Translations under genes and position numbers: made by a program
Part shown: piece after piece, positions 29,112-38,690 of the stretch
How positions within the stretch are numbered: position 1 is the first letter of the stretch
How the letters are laid out: each line of letters opens with the position of its first letter
The notes under the pieces: model-generated
What the model saw: the letters and a program-made list of their open reading frames with translations, nothing else
What the model was told of the DNA's origin: nothing
Database searches by the model: none
Assembly: GCA_012517405.1 (NCBI GenBank)
Contig: JAAYVB010000003.1
Span: 1 to 64,000, forward strand
Length of the DNA stretch: 64,000 bases
Source of the DNA: Propionibacterium sp.
GTDB taxonomy: Bacteria > Actinomycetota > Actinomycetes > Propionibacteriales > Propionibacteriaceae
Direction: 5' to 3'

Positions 29112-29232
29112 GCGGCGATGTCCTAAGGCCATGCTCACCGCGCGACCCTGGGGGTTGTTAATTCCTGGGGTATAGAATCTGCGAGGTAACGGACTCGGCC
29201 CGTCACCGGGCTCACCTGACAGGAGATCATGA

Positions 29233-29550
29233 ATGACATACGTCATTGCTCTGCCGTGCGTTGATGTCAAAGACCGCGCCTGCGTTGACGAATGTCCTGT
29301 TCAATGCATCTACGAGGGTCCCCGTTCCCTGTACATCCATCCGGACGAATGCGTCGACTGCGGTGCCTGTGAGCCGGTCTGCCCGACCGAGGCCATCTAC
29401 TACGAAGACGACCTGCCCGATGACCAGCAGGAATGGCTGGACATCAATACCCGCTTCTTCGACGACATCGGTTCGCCCGGTGGCGCCGCCCGGGTGGGCG
29501 TCTACGACAAGGACGAGCCGCGGGTGGCCGCGCTGCCGCCGCAGGCCTGA
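29233..29550 (+). CDS. fdxA: 7Fe/8Fe ferredoxin, FdxA type
   Basis: Small acidic electron carrier of 105 aa. The N-terminal iron-sulfur region shows CVDECPVQCIYEG and the second cluster motif is CVDCGACEPVCPTEAIY, the pattern of actinobacterial FdxA proteins that bind a 3Fe-4S and a 4Fe-4S cluster. The ATG follows AGGAG. It is directly followed by dapC after 11 bp, a gene order conserved in many actinobacteria. The electron partners cannot be told from the sequence. Confidence 0.93.
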   Translation: MTYVIALPCVDVKDRACVDECPVQCIYEGPRSLYIHPDECVDCGACEPVCPTEAIYYEDDLPDDQQEWLDINTRFFDDIGSPGGAARVGVYDKDEPRVAALPPQA

Positions 29551-29561
29551 GATCGCCGACG

Positions 29562-30662
29562 GTGGTCAGCCGTTGGACGCGGGTCTCCGCGAAGCTGCCG
29601 GTCTTCCCGTGGGACACCTTGGCCGAAGCCAAGGCCACCGCTGCCGCTCATCCTGGTGGCCTGGTCGATCTGTCGGTCGGCACGCCCGTCGACCCGACGC
29701 CCGAGATCGTGCGCGAGGCGCTGGCCGGTGCCAGTGACGCCCATGGCTATCCCACGACCTGGGGGACCGCCGCCCTGCGCGCGGCGATCATCGATTATCT
29801 GACGGTGCGCTGGCAGGCGGAGGGGCTCGACGACCGCAACGTGTTGCCGGTCATCGGCACCAAGGAGATCGTCGCCTGGCTGCCCACCCAGATGGGCCTG
29901 GGACCCGACGATCTGGTGGTGATTCCGGCCACCGCGTACCCGACCTACGATGTCGGCGCGCGGTTGGCCGGCTGCCGGCTGCAGCTGTGCGATGACCCGG
30001 ACGAGATCGACGGCCGTGCGTCCCTGATCTGGATCAACTACCCGGCGAATCCGAGCGGCGCGGTCGCCTCGGACGATCTACTGCATCGCTGGATCACCAC
30101 CGCCCGCGAACACGGCGCGGTGCTGGCCAGCGACGAATGCTACGGCGAGTTCGGCTGGGACGCCGAGCCCGCCTCGGTGGTTCGTCCGGACCTGTGCGAG
30201 GGTTCGCTGGACAACATTCTGCTGGTCAACTCGTTATCGAAGCGGTCGAACATGGCCGGCTACCGGGCCGGTTACCTGGCCGGCGATGCCGGTCTGATCA
30301 CCGAACTGCTGGAGGTGCGCAAGCATTCCGGCATGATGGTGCCCACCCCGATTCAGGCCGCGATGGTCGCTGCCCTGGGTGACCAGGATCACGTCGAGGT
30401 TCAGCGGGAACGCTACGGCCGTCGTCGTGGGCTGCTGAAGCAGGCGCTGCTCGCTGCCGGCTTCCGGATCGATCATTCGCAGGGATCGATCTACCTGTGG
30501 GCGACCCGTGGTGAGAATTGCCGGACCACCATCGATTGGCTCGCCCAGCGGGGCATTCTGGCCGCGCCCGGCGACTTCTACGGCGATGACGAGCACGTCC
30601 GGGTGGCGCTGACCGCACTCGACGAGCGCGTCGAAGCTGCGGCGGAGAGACTGCTGGCCTGA
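29562..30662 (+). CDS. dapC: N-succinyldiaminopimelate aminotransferase
   Basis: PLP class I/II aminotransferase that makes N-succinyl-LL-DAP in the succinylase branch of lysine and peptidoglycan-precursor synthesis. I place the start at GTG 29562 (VVSRWTRVSAKLPVFPWD), because upstream codons overlap fdxA; this gives 366 aa. Motifs: VDLSVGTPVDPTP, WINYPANPSGAV, and the cofactor lysine in NSLSKRSNMAGYRAGY. The link to fdxA and the nearby dapD and dapE support the DapC call over other aminotransferases of this fold. Confidence 0.9.
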   Translation: MVSRWTRVSAKLPVFPWDTLAEAKATAAAHPGGLVDLSVGTPVDPTPEIVREALAGASDAHGYPTTWGTAALRAAIIDYLTVRWQAEGLDDRNVLPVIGTKEIVAWLPTQMGLGPDDLVVIPATAYPTYDVGARLAGCRLQLCDDPDEIDGRASLIWINYPANPSGAVASDDLLHRWITTAREHGAVLASDECYGEFGWDAEPASVVRPDLCEGSLDNILLVNSLSKRSNMAGYRAGYLAGDAGLITELLEVRKHSGMMVPTPIQAAMVAALGDQDHVEVQRERYGRRRGLLKQALLAAGFRIDHSQGSIYLWATRGENCRTTIDWLAQRGILAAPGDFYGDDEHVRVALTALDERVEAAAERLLA

Positions 30663-30722
30663 ACCGCCGGCCGGTGCGAAGCGGGCCGCCTTCGTCCGGG
30701 CCGCTGCGCCGGTGAGCAGGGC

Positions 30723-31607
30723 TCAGCGCAGCGTCACGACGACCGGAGCTGCGGCTGCGGCTGCGGGCTGCCAGTGCGCATACTCGTTACTGGACACGGC
30801 CCAGGTCTGATCGATGGCCTGCAGACTCACCAGCCCCATCTCCTGTCCACGTATCTGGGCCAGCTGGGCGACGGCCCACGACGTCGTCTCAGAATCGGTG
30901 CTGAGCAGCAGGCTGCCGGTCTCCGATGTGGTCACCGACACGGTGTCGGGCCACACGGTAGCCACGAAATCGGTCAGGAACGCGGCATTGGCCGGATTCT
31001 CCACGCGGTCGATGCAGCTGATGGCCGCGGGGGAGTAGCCGGTCAGGGCGCTGGCCCACGCGCGTCCCTTCTGCTCATGCTGCGCGTACTTCTCGGGATG
31101 CGCCGAGCGCTGCACCGCCTGCGCGACATCGTTGATCACGCCGGTCTCCCAGCCGTCGACCTTGACCAGCGCCTCATAGAACTTGCCGGCCGAATACCAG
31201 GGGTCCATGATCTGCTCGACGGTTCCCCAACCCTGGGAGGGGCGCTGCTGAAAGAGCCCGACCGAGTCGGCGTCGCCGTAGTCGAGGTTGCGCAGGTCGG
31301 ACTCCTGATAGGCCGTGACCAGCGCGATCGTTGCGGCGCGTGCCGGCAGCCCGCGCCTGATCGATTCACCGACGATGATCGACGCGTTGATCGACTGCTC
31401 CCAGGTCAGTGTGGTGGTGTAGTCGTCCATCGTGACCAGGCAGCCCTGAGCAGGCCCCACCGGCACCTCCAGTCTCTCGGAGTGGGTGGCGATGAAGGTC
31501 ACGATCGAGGCGATCGCGATCGCCAGCGCCGCGATGATCGCCACTCCGATCAGCGCACCGGTGCGGCGCTGCGGATCGGGAGGGGCTGACCGGGGACCGT
31601 ACGCCAT
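30723..31607 (-). CDS. Membrane-anchored protein with lysozyme-like fold, unknown role
   Basis: The start at 31607 (MAYGPRSAPPDPQ) gives 294 aa; the open frame further upstream overlaps dapD. One membrane helix (IGVAIIAALAIAIASIVTFIA) is followed by an extracellular domain with AYQESDLRNLDYGD and SVGLFQQRPSQGWGT, which resembles the transglycosylase/lysozyme-like domain of many actinobacterial proteins that are often misnamed heavy metal transporters. The Glu in YQESDL is the candidate catalytic acid. It lies 2 bp after dapD, so it is probably cotranscribed with a gene for cell-wall precursors. Confidence 0.65.
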   Translation of the reverse strand: MAYGPRSAPPDPQRRTGALIGVAIIAALAIAIASIVTFIATHSERLEVPVGPAQGCLVTMDDYTTTLTWEQSINASIIVGESIRRGLPARAATIALVTAYQESDLRNLDYGDADSVGLFQQRPSQGWGTVEQIMDPWYSAGKFYEALVKVDGWETGVINDVAQAVQRSAHPEKYAQHEQKGRAWASALTGYSPAAISCIDRVENPANAAFLTDFVATVWPDTVSVTTSETGSLLLSTDSETTSWAVAQLAQIRGQEMGLVSLQAIDQTWAVSSNEYAHWQPAAAAAAPVVVTLR

Positions 31608-31609
31608 CG

Positions 31610-32581
31610 TCAGTTGGCGTGCAGGGCCGCGTTCAGCTCGATGCGCTGCCCGGCCCTGGGCTTCACGATCACGGCTCCGGTCTGGGAATTGCGCAGGAAC
31701 AGCAGGTCGCTGGCGCCGCTCAATTCGCGGGCTTTGGCGACCTCGCCGGACGGCAGCAGCACCTTGGTGCCGGCGGTCACGTAGAGGCCCGCCTCGATCA
31801 CGCAATTGTCACCCAGCGAGATGCCCAGCCCGGACTCGGCTCCCAGCAGGCAGCCCTTCCCGATGCTGATCATCTCCTGCCCACCTCCGGACAGGGTGCC
31901 CATGATGGACGCGCCGCCGCCGATGTCGGATCCGTCCTCCACGACGACACCCTGGCTGATACGCCCTTCGACCATCGACGTGCCGAGGGTGCCTGCGTTG
32001 AAGTTGACGAAGCCCTCATGCATGACCGTGGTGCCTTCGGCCAGGTGCGCGCCCAGCCGCACCCGGGCGGCATCAGCAACCCGCACTCCGGTGGGGACGA
32101 CATAATCGAGCATCCGCGGGAACTTGTCCAGCGAGAGCACGGACAAGCCGCCGCGGTGGCCCCGCAGGTCGGCCCGGATCTGATCGAAGGTCTCGACATG
32201 ACAAGGCCCGGATGTCGTCCACACGACATTGGGCAAGACGGAGAAGATGCCATCGACGTTGACCGTGCGCGGCTTGCGCAGCCGGTGGCTCAGCAGATGC
32301 AGCCGCAGGTAGGCGTCCTCGGTGGTCACCGGGGGCGCATCCACTTCGATGACGGTGCGGACGATTTCGGTGGTGGTCTGACGAGCTTCGCTGTGCACCC
32401 GGTGCGCCCGCAGCGCTACCGGGGGTTGGACGCCCGGCTCCGGCTCGCCGATCTTCGGTTCGGGATACCAGGTGTCGAGTACCTGGCCCGAGGAATGGAC
32501 GGTTCGTAGACCCCATCCCCATGCCGTCAGGCCGGGGGCGGTCGTCGGGTCGAAGTCGCGGGAGTCGTCATGCGCGGTCAT
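31610..32581 (-). CDS. dapD: Tetrahydrodipicolinate N-succinyltransferase
   Basis: Catalyses the succinyl-CoA-dependent step that opens the succinylase DAP pathway. From ATG 32581 ([17 protein letters not shown]) it has 323 aa, typical of actinobacterial DapD, which is longer than the E. coli enzyme. The C-terminal half shows left-handed beta-helix hexapeptide repeats around [19 protein letters not shown] and [14 protein letters not shown]. It is divergent from dapE, with 73 bp between the starts. Confidence 0.92.
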   Translation of the reverse strand: MTAHDDSRDFDPTTAPGLTAWGWGLRTVHSSGQVLDTWYPEPKIGEPEPGVQPPVALRAHRVHSEARQTTTEIVRTVIEVDAPPVTTEDAYLRLHLLSHRLRKPRTVNVDGIFSVLPNVVWTTSGPCHVETFDQIRADLRGHRGGLSVLSLDKFPRMLDYVVPTGVRVADAARVRLGAHLAEGTTVMHEGFVNFNAGTLGTSMVEGRISQGVVVEDGSDIGGGASIMGTLSGGGQEMISIGKGCLLGAESGLGISLGDNCVIEAGLYVTAGTKVLLPSGEVAKARELSGASDLLFLRNSQTGAVIVKPRAGQRIELNAALHAN

Positions 32582-32654
32582 GCAGGCAACTCTAGTAGGA
32601 CGCCGACAATGCCAGCTGCCCCCAATGCGGCCGAGAATGCATAGGCTGGCGTTC

Positions 32655-33722
32655 ATGGCCTTGCCCACCGACAATCTGCTCGCGCTGTTCCGGTCCATCG
32701 TCGACATCGAATCGGTCAGCCACTACGAACGAGAGCTGGCCGACGCCATCGAGACCACGCTTCGCGGATGCGCGCATCTGGAACTTATCCGAGACGGCGA
32801 CGCCGTGATGGCCCGCACCGATCTCGGACGCGGCGAGCGGGTCATCATCGCCGGTCATCTCGACACGGTTCCGGTGGACGGCAATCTGCCATCCACCACC
32901 ACAGGGACCGGCGACCAGATCATCGTCCACGGCCGTGGCACCTGCGATATGAAGGGCGGCATCGCGGTCATGGTGTGGCTGGCCCAGCGGTTGGCTGCAC
33001 CGAACCGCGACATCACCTGGGTCTTCTACGACTGCGAAGAGATCGAGGACACCGCCAACGGGCTGCGGCGGCTGGCGGCCGACCACCCCGACTGGCTGGA
33101 AGCCGATCTGGCAGTGTTAATGGAGCCCACCAGCGCGCGCATCGAGGGCGGCTGCCAGGGCACCACGCGTTTCGACATCACCACCACCGGCGTCGCGGCG
33201 CACAGCGCCCGCAGTTGGCTCGGCCACAACGCGATTCACGACATCGCCGACGTCCTGGAGCGGGCTCGCGGCTTCGACGCGCGGCAGATTGAGGTCGACG
33301 GACTGGTCTACCGCGAGGGACTGAATGCCACCCTGATCAGCGGGGGACTGGCGTCCAATGTGGTGCCGCCCAGTTGCACCGTGCAGATCAACTACCGCTT
33401 CGCGCCGGACAAGTCCGGTGAGCAGGCCCTGGCCTTGATGACCGAACTGTTCGAAGAATGGACGCTGCAGTTGCGCGACCTGTCGCCGGGCGCGCGTCCG
33501 GGCCTGGATCAGCCTGCTGCCGCAGCATTCGTGGCGGCGGTCGGCGGTGAGCCGCGACCGAAATACGGCTGGACCGATGTCGCCCGATTCGCCTCGCTGG
33601 GCATGCCTGCAGTCAACTACGGGCCCGGCGATGCCGGCAAGGCCCATGCAATCGACGAGCAGTGCCCGCTGGCCGACCTGGACGCCTGCGTGGACGCGCT
33701 GGAGCGCTGGTTGTCTTCTTGA
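32655..33722 (+). CDS. dapE: Succinyl-diaminopimelate desuccinylase
   Basis: Di-zinc M20 peptidase-family enzyme releasing LL-DAP from its N-succinyl form. The ATG at 32655 ([12 protein letters not shown]) gives 355 aa. Metal ligands are visible in order: [10 protein letters not shown] (His, Asp), [10 protein letters not shown] (bridging Asp), DCEEIED (catalytic Glu pair) and the C-terminal [10 protein letters not shown] (His). The short actinobacterial DapE form is normal. With dapC, dapD and dapA it supplies most of the DAP pathway within 10 kb. Confidence 0.92.
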   Translation: MALPTDNLLALFRSIVDIESVSHYERELADAIETTLRGCAHLELIRDGDAVMARTDLGRGERVIIAGHLDTVPVDGNLPSTTTGTGDQIIVHGRGTCDMKGGIAVMVWLAQRLAAPNRDITWVFYDCEEIEDTANGLRRLAADHPDWLEADLAVLMEPTSARIEGGCQGTTRFDITTTGVAAHSARSWLGHNAIHDIADVLERARGFDARQIEVDGLVYREGLNATLISGGLASNVVPPSCTVQINYRFAPDKSGEQALALMTELFEEWTLQLRDLSPGARPGLDQPAAAAFVAAVGGEPRPKYGWTDVARFASLGMPAVNYGPGDAGKAHAIDEQCPLADLDACVDALERWLSS

Positions 33723-33731
33723 TGTGACAGC

Positions 33732-34076
33732 ATGTCAATCATGGGTTGGTTCTTCGCCGCACTGATGGTGGTCATCGTCGGGTTCGTCTTCTTCGTCGCG
33801 GTAGGGCGCGGCGGCGAGATGGCCCCGCAGATCGACGACCGGCCCGTGCCTCAGCTGCCGGACCCCGGGCAACCGCTGTCGGCGGCCGATCTCGACGCGC
33901 TGTCGTTCGCCGTGGTGACGCGTGGCTATTCGATGGAACAGGTCGATGCTGTTCTGGATCGGATATCGGCCCAATTGGATGGCACGAACTCGGTATCCGG
34001 GCATCCCGCGAAAGCCTCCCCGGTCGATCCCGAACGCATCGGCCAGGTGCCGATCGGATGGCCCGCCATTCTGTGA
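33732..34076 (+). CDS. Small membrane protein with DivIVA-like segment
   Basis: This 114-aa protein has one N-terminal membrane helix (WFFAALMVVIVGFVFFVAV) and then a short segment, LSFAVVTRGYSMEQVDAVLDRI, which matches the DivIVA-domain motif (F..V.RGY....VD..L). Its C-terminus has no recognisable domain. It starts 9 bp after dapE and may be cotranscribed with it. Actinobacteria have several such short proteins; a role in cell-envelope growth or septation is only suggested. Confidence 0.7.
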   Translation: MSIMGWFFAALMVVIVGFVFFVAVGRGGEMAPQIDDRPVPQLPDPGQPLSAADLDALSFAVVTRGYSMEQVDAVLDRISAQLDGTNSVSGHPAKASPVDPERIGQVPIGWPAIL

Positions 34077-34160
34077 GCCGCTCCCAACCGGCCCGCCGCA
34101 ATGATCAATGCGGAATAATAGAAAGCGGTAGCTCAGCGGACGAACAGAAATGAGGGTCTA

Positions 34161-34328
34161 ATGGCAGCGATGAAACCGCGTACGGGTGACGGTCCGATGG
34201 AGGTCGCCAAAGAGGGCCGTGGCATCGTGATGCGAGTTCCGGTTGACGGCGGTGGTCGCTTGGTGGTCGAGTTGAACGCTGAAGAGGCGTCCTCGCTGCT
34301 GGAGTGCCTGAAAACAGTTGTTGGGTGA
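34161..34328 (+). CDS. DUF3117 family protein (55 aa)
   Basis: A 55-codon gene, MAAMKPRTGDGPMEV... to ...ECLKTVVG, with TGA at 34326-34328. The sequence matches the small DUF3117 family found almost only in Actinomycetota, with KEGRGIVMRVP and ELNAEEASSLL as conserved parts. GAGGG lies upstream of the ATG at 34161. It stands alone and is followed by a perfect terminator hairpin. Function is unknown. Confidence 0.88.
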   Translation: MAAMKPRTGDGPMEVAKEGRGIVMRVPVDGGGRLVVELNAEEASSLLECLKTVVG

Positions 34329-34357
34329 TCCCGGATCCGCAACTCCCGTCAGTTTCG

Positions 34358-34405
34358 AGTCGGCTGGGTACGGACGATGACAGTTCGTACCCAGCCGACT
34401 TTTCG
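34358..34405 (+). terminator. Rho-independent terminator after the DUF3117 gene
   Basis: A perfect 15-bp stem, AGTCGGCTGGGTACG (34358-34372) against CGTACCCAGCCGACT (34386-34400), has a 13-nt loop and is followed by TTTCGTTTGTT. It is the most canonical intrinsic terminator in the window and separates this gene from the convergent glycosyltransferase gene. Confidence 0.9.
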
Positions 34406-34428
34406 TTTGTTGGAATCGATCTGGACGA

Positions 34429-35622
34429 TCAGCCCTTCTTGGCCTGATGGTGGGCGATCGCAGCCTTGTACACCTCGACGGTCTCCTGAGCGATCTTCTC
34501 CCAGCTGAATTCGTCAATGCAGCGCTGGCGTCCGGCCAGTCCCATTTCGCGAGCGCGTGCGGGATCGCGAGTGATCTGATTCAGCTTGTCGGCGAAGTCG
34601 GACTCGAACGCCTTGATGTAGGACGCGTGGCCTGCCTTGCCAGGATCGTAGGGCACCAGCAGCCCGGTCTCGCCGTCCACGACAACCTCGGGAATGCCGC
34701 CCACCGCCGAAGCGACCACCGGGATTTCGCAAGCCATCGCCTCCAGATTCACGATGCCCAGCGGCTCGTAGATCGACGGGCAGGCGAACACCGTTGAGTG
34801 GGTGAGCACCTGGCGCACCGAGGCGCGTGGCAGCATCTCCTGGACCCATTTCACGCCGCTGCGCGAGGCGTTGAGGTCGGCGAACGCCTTGTCGAACTCC
34901 GCAGCGATCTCCGGGGTGTCGGGGGCGCCGGCCAGCAGTAGCACTTGGGTGTCCGGATCCAGCAGCCTCGCCGCCCGCACCAGGTGGACCAGGCCCTTCT
35001 GGCGGGTGATTCGTCCGACGAAGGTCACGATTGGCTTGGTCAGATCGACGCCCAGGCCTTCGATCACGTCGGTATTGGGATCGGGTTTGAACTCGTCGGG
35101 ATCGATGCCGTTCTTCACCACATGGATACGCTCGCGTTCGACGAACGGGTAGGCATTCTGGATGTTCTCGATCATGGCAGCCGAGACCGCGATCACGGCA
35201 TCCGCATTCTGGTAGGCCGTCTTCTCGATCCAGCTCGAGACACGGTAGCCGCCACCCAGCTGTTCGACCTTCCACGGACGATCCGGTTCCAGGGAGTGCG
35301 CCGTGACCACAGTCGCGACGTCTTGGAACAGCCCGGCGATGATGCCCGCGAACTGCGCATACCAGGTGTGCGAGTGGATGACGTCGACTGGGGGTACGGC
35401 CGCGGCCATCGCCACATCGGCACCCAGCGTCCGGATGGCGCCGTTGGCGCCGGCGGGGTAGTCCTCGGCGTGGGCGGTGGCACCTTCACGGGGCTCGCCC
35501 ATGCACTGGACATCGACGCTGTCACAGAATTTGCGCAGCTGCGGAACCAGCTGACCCACATGTACGCCAGCGCCGCCGTAGATGTAAGGGGGGTATTCTC
35601 GGGTGAGTATCGAAACGCGCAT
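34429..35622 (-). CDS. glgM: Actinobacterial GlgA/GlgM: glycogen synthase or maltose-1-phosphate synthase
   Basis: GT4/GT5-type glycosyltransferase of 397 aa. The N-terminus RVSILTREYPPYIYGGAGVH holds the nucleotide-sugar loop, VTFVGRITRQKGLVHLV begins the second Rossmann domain, and YEPLGIVNLEAMACEIPVV is the C-terminal donor-binding motif with EX7E. The short length and ADP-glucose context fit the actinobacterial enzyme called GlgA, shown in mycobacteria to be GlgM, which forms alpha-maltose-1-phosphate from ADP-glucose and glucose-1-phosphate. It is divergent from glgC over 160 bp, so the two may be co-regulated. Confidence 0.85.
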   Translation of the reverse strand: MRVSILTREYPPYIYGGAGVHVGQLVPQLRKFCDSVDVQCMGEPREGATAHAEDYPAGANGAIRTLGADVAMAAAVPPVDVIHSHTWYAQFAGIIAGLFQDVATVVTAHSLEPDRPWKVEQLGGGYRVSSWIEKTAYQNADAVIAVSAAMIENIQNAYPFVERERIHVVKNGIDPDEFKPDPNTDVIEGLGVDLTKPIVTFVGRITRQKGLVHLVRAARLLDPDTQVLLLAGAPDTPEIAAEFDKAFADLNASRSGVKWVQEMLPRASVRQVLTHSTVFACPSIYEPLGIVNLEAMACEIPVVASAVGGIPEVVVDGETGLLVPYDPGKAGHASYIKAFESDFADKLNQITRDPARAREMGLAGRQRCIDEFSWEKIAQETVEVYKAAIAHHQAKKG

Positions 35623-35782
35623 GCCCTGATGGTGTCACATCGACCGTGCCGGGGTGCTGCCGAACCGGAAAAAACTTGGCGCCAAAAGGAATGCTCCGCG
35701 GTAGATGCGTCCGGACATTCGAAGCCACACGGAATTCGCTAAATCGGTTGCCAACCCTTCGTGAAGACCTTAAGTTCGTACC

Positions 35783-37006
35783 ATGGCACAACCCAAAGTC
35801 CTCTCCATTGTCCTCGCCGGAGGCGAGGGCAAACGGCTCATGCCCCTCACAGCCGACCGGGCAAAGCCTGCGGTTCCGTTCGGTGGCACTTACCGTCTCA
35901 TCGATTTCGCGCTGTCGAACATGGTGAACTCAGGCTTCACGAAGGTCGCTGTGCTGACCCAGTACAAGTCCCACTCCCTTGACCGCCACATCACGTTGGC
36001 GTGGCGGTTGTCGAGCATGCTCAACGACCACATCACTCCCGTCCCCGCCCAGCAACGCCGCGGCCCGCACTGGTACCAGGGCAGCGCCGACGCCATCTAC
36101 CAATCCATGAACCTCATCAACGACGAGGATCCCGACTACGTCATCGTCTTCGGCGCCGACAACATCTACCGGATGGATGTGGCCCAGATGCTGGAGGCCC
36201 ATATCGACTCCGGCCTGCCGGCTTCTGTCGCGGCCATCCGGGTGCCGCGATCCGAAGCGTCCGCATTCGGCATCATCGACGCGGGCAAAGACCGGGTCAT
36301 CGATCGCTTCCTCGAAAAGCCGAAGGATCCGCCAGGGCTGCCCGACGCCCCCGATATGTCGTTCGCCTCCATGGGCAACTACATCTTCAGCCGCAAGGAA
36401 TTCGTCGAGCGGCTCAATGCCGACGGCCAGGCCAAGGATTCCAAGCACGACATGGGCGGCGACATCATCCCGTCGTTCGTGGACTCGCACGACTGCTCGG
36501 TCTACGACTTCACCTCCAACGACGTTCCGGGATCGACCGAACTCGACCGCAACTACTGGCGTGACGTGGGCACCATCGATGCTTTCTTCGACGCGCACAT
36601 GGATCTGATCTCGGTCGTGCCGGAGTTCAACCTCTACAACACGCAGTGGCCGATCCTGACCAGGCAGACCCAACTGCCCGGTGCGAAGTTCACCCTGCAC
36701 GGCACCGCCGAAAGCTCCATCGTCACCAACGGCTGCATCATCTCCGGCGGCGACGTCGACCATTCGGTGCTCAGTCCGGGCGTGCGCATCGAGAATCACT
36801 CCGTGGTGGACGGTTGCGTGGTCATGAACAATTCCCGCGTCGGCCAGAACTGTACCTTGCACAATGTCATCCTCGACAAGAATGTCGTGGTGCCCGACGG
36901 CGTGCAGATCGGTGTCGATCATGAGGCTGATGAGGCTCGCGGATTCACCGTTTCGGACAACGGCATCACGGTGGTGCCGAAGAATGTCGAAGTCACCCCC
37001 GTTTAG
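35783..37006 (+). CDS. glgC: Glucose-1-phosphate adenylyltransferase
   Basis: Makes ADP-glucose from ATP and glucose-1-phosphate, the donor for glycogen and maltose-1-phosphate synthesis. Length 407 aa. The pyrophosphorylase motif [14 protein letters not shown], the catalytic [10 protein letters not shown], the sugar-binding GSADAIYQS, and a C-terminal left-handed beta-helix ([15 protein letters not shown]) are all present. It is divergent from the glycosyltransferase gene and ends before a bidirectional hairpin. Confidence 0.95.
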   Translation: MAQPKVLSIVLAGGEGKRLMPLTADRAKPAVPFGGTYRLIDFALSNMVNSGFTKVAVLTQYKSHSLDRHITLAWRLSSMLNDHITPVPAQQRRGPHWYQGSADAIYQSMNLINDEDPDYVIVFGADNIYRMDVAQMLEAHIDSGLPASVAAIRVPRSEASAFGIIDAGKDRVIDRFLEKPKDPPGLPDAPDMSFASMGNYIFSRKEFVERLNADGQAKDSKHDMGGDIIPSFVDSHDCSVYDFTSNDVPGSTELDRNYWRDVGTIDAFFDAHMDLISVVPEFNLYNTQWPILTRQTQLPGAKFTLHGTAESSIVTNGCIISGGDVDHSVLSPGVRIENHSVVDGCVVMNNSRVGQNCTLHNVILDKNVVVPDGVQIGVDHEADEARGFTVSDNGITVVPKNVEVTPV

Positions 37007-37027
37007 GGGCTGTTGATCTCGGACGCG

Positions 37028-37069
37028 CAGACGGCGCCGGCTCCCGTTGGTGGGGGACGGCGCCGTCTG
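37028..37069. terminator. Bidirectional hairpin between glgC and a methyltransferase gene
   Basis: CAGACGGCGCCG (37028-37039) pairs with CGGCGCCGTCTG (37058-37069), a perfect 12-bp stem with an 18-nt loop, between two convergent genes. A T-rich stretch follows on the plus strand (TGGTTTGTGCT). Confidence 0.7.
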
Positions 37070-37091
37070 TGGTTTGTGCTGTCGGTGGGGC

Positions 37092-37733
37092 TCAGTTCTT
37101 GATGGCGGCGAGCAGGCCTTCGCCCAGCGGGATCAATACGGAGGTGAACATCTCCGACTCCTGCACCGCGGTCAGCGCCTCGCGGATGATGACCGATTCG
37201 TCGGACTCGTCGGACGGATCGGCGACCAGCCCCTGCCACAGGGCGTCATTGATCACGGCGATGCCGCCGGAACGCAGCAGCCGCTCCGCCTGTGCCACGT
37301 ACTCGACGTATTCGAGCTTGTCGGCGTTGATCAGCACCAGGTCGTAGGCGGCGTCCCGCAGGTTGTTCAGCACGTCCAGCGGATGCCCGGAGATCAGCCG
37401 GAAACGCTGCGTGGGGATCTTCCGGTCGCGGAAGGCCTGCTTGGCCTCCAGCTGCCAGTCGACCTCCGAATCAATGCTGGTGAGCACGCCCTTGGGGTTC
37501 ATGCCCTCGAACAGCGCCAACCCTGTTGTCCCAGTGCCGGTGCCGATCTCGACCACGGCCGTCGCATCCAGCACCCGAGCCAGGAAGGTCAGGGCAGTCG
37601 TCACCCCGTTGGAGGGGGCCGGGGCGTCGCTGGCGATGGCGTTGCGCCGCGCAGTGGTGACATCTTCGGGCGCGGGCACGTAGTCTTCGGCAAAGGCAAC
37701 CGAACGCTGGTCGAGCAGGAAATTCTCACTCAC
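37092..37733 (-). CDS. O-methyltransferase family protein
   Basis: SAM-dependent class I methyltransferase of 213 aa from a GTG start. The SAM-binding motif is VVEIGTGTGTTGLALFEGM, followed by the acidic residue in LTSIDSEVDW, and YDLVLINADKLEYVEYV aligns with the metal-binding region of catechol-type O-methyltransferases. The family is close to the Rv1220c-type proteins of mycobacteria. The substrate is unknown. It is divergent from dapA, separated by 66 bp. Confidence 0.8.
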   Translation of the reverse strand: MSENFLLDQRSVAFAEDYVPAPEDVTTARRNAIASDAPAPSNGVTTALTFLARVLDATAVVEIGTGTGTTGLALFEGMNPKGVLTSIDSEVDWQLEAKQAFRDRKIPTQRFRLISGHPLDVLNNLRDAAYDLVLINADKLEYVEYVAQAERLLRSGGIAVINDALWQGLVADPSDESDESVIIREALTAVQESEMFTSVLIPLGEGLLAAIKN

Positions 37734-37799
37734 CCCGCCAGCCTACTGGCTCCGCTGACCGAAAACCTCTCAACAGCCGGGCACGTCTATCATGGTGCC

Positions 37800-38681
37800 A
37801 TGACTCAACCAGTGCTCGGCCGGCTCGCGACTGCCATGGTGACCCCTTTCAATGCTGAGGGCGCGGTTGATCTGGCGAAGGCGCAGGAGTTGGCGTGCCG
37901 CCTGGTGGATGAGCAGCGCAATGACATCGTGCTGGTCAACGGGACCACCGGCGAGGCTCCGACTACTACCGATGATGAGAAATGGCAGCTCGTTCATGCG
38001 GTGAAGGAGGCGGTCGGCGATCGCGCCAAGGTGGTCGCGGGAGTCGGCACGAACGTCACCGCGCACTCGGTGGAACTGTGCCTGCAGGCGGCGTCGGCCG
38101 GCGCCGACGGACTGCTCGCGGTCACCCCGTATTACTCGCTGCCCCCGCAGGACGCGATCATCGCCCACTTCGAGACCCTGGCCGGCGCCACCGATCTGCC
38201 GATGATTCTCTACGACATTCCGCACCGCGCCGGGCGTCCTATTGAGGCGGACTCACTGATGCGCCTGGCCGGGCATCCCAATATCGTGGCGGTCAAGGAC
38301 GCGAAGAACGACATCACGGGCTCGGCCCAGGTGCTGGCCGCGACCGATCTGGACTACTTCGCCGGCGACGACGCCAAGGTGCTGCCGCTGTTGGCCATCG
38401 GTGGTGTCGGTGTCATCGGGACCTCGACGGTTTTCACCGGGCGCCGCACCGCTGAGTTGATCGACGCCTGGCTTGCGGGCAACCCGGACGAGGCCCTGCG
38501 CATCTATCGGGAACTGCTGCCGGTCTATACCGGAGTGTTCGCCACCCAGGGCGTCATGATGGTGAAGGCTGGGCTGGCGCACCTGGGCTTCGATGCCGGC
38601 AGCGTGCGCGCCCCGCTGCTGCCTGCCTCCGCTGATCAGGCGGAGCACTTCGCGGCGATCCTGGATCAGACGGATCTCTAG
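37800..38681 (+). CDS. dapA: 4-hydroxy-tetrahydrodipicolinate synthase
   Basis: Condenses aspartate semialdehyde and pyruvate, the first dedicated step to DAP and lysine. The ATG at 37800 gives 293 aa, the usual length. Motifs: NGTTGEAPTTTDDEK (substrate loop), TPYYSLPPQ, and the Schiff-base lysine in NIVAVKDAKNDI, with YDIPHRAG. It overlaps nothing and is followed by tatB 9 bp later on the same strand. It completes the local set dapA, dapC, dapD, dapE; dapB and dapF are not in the window. Confidence 0.94.
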   Translation: MTQPVLGRLATAMVTPFNAEGAVDLAKAQELACRLVDEQRNDIVLVNGTTGEAPTTTDDEKWQLVHAVKEAVGDRAKVVAGVGTNVTAHSVELCLQAASAGADGLLAVTPYYSLPPQDAIIAHFETLAGATDLPMILYDIPHRAGRPIEADSLMRLAGHPNIVAVKDAKNDITGSAQVLAATDLDYFAGDDAKVLPLLAIGGVGVIGTSTVFTGRRTAELIDAWLAGNPDEALRIYRELLPVYTGVFATQGVMMVKAGLAHLGFDAGSVRAPLLPASADQAEHFAAILDQTDL

Positions 38682-38690
38682 GTCCAGCAG

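Noticed and set aside
31608..31805. N-terminal extension of the lysozyme-like membrane protein into dapD
   Set aside because: It overlaps dapD out of frame and is Arg-rich, typical of a shadow frame; the ATG at 31607 fits 2 bp after dapD.
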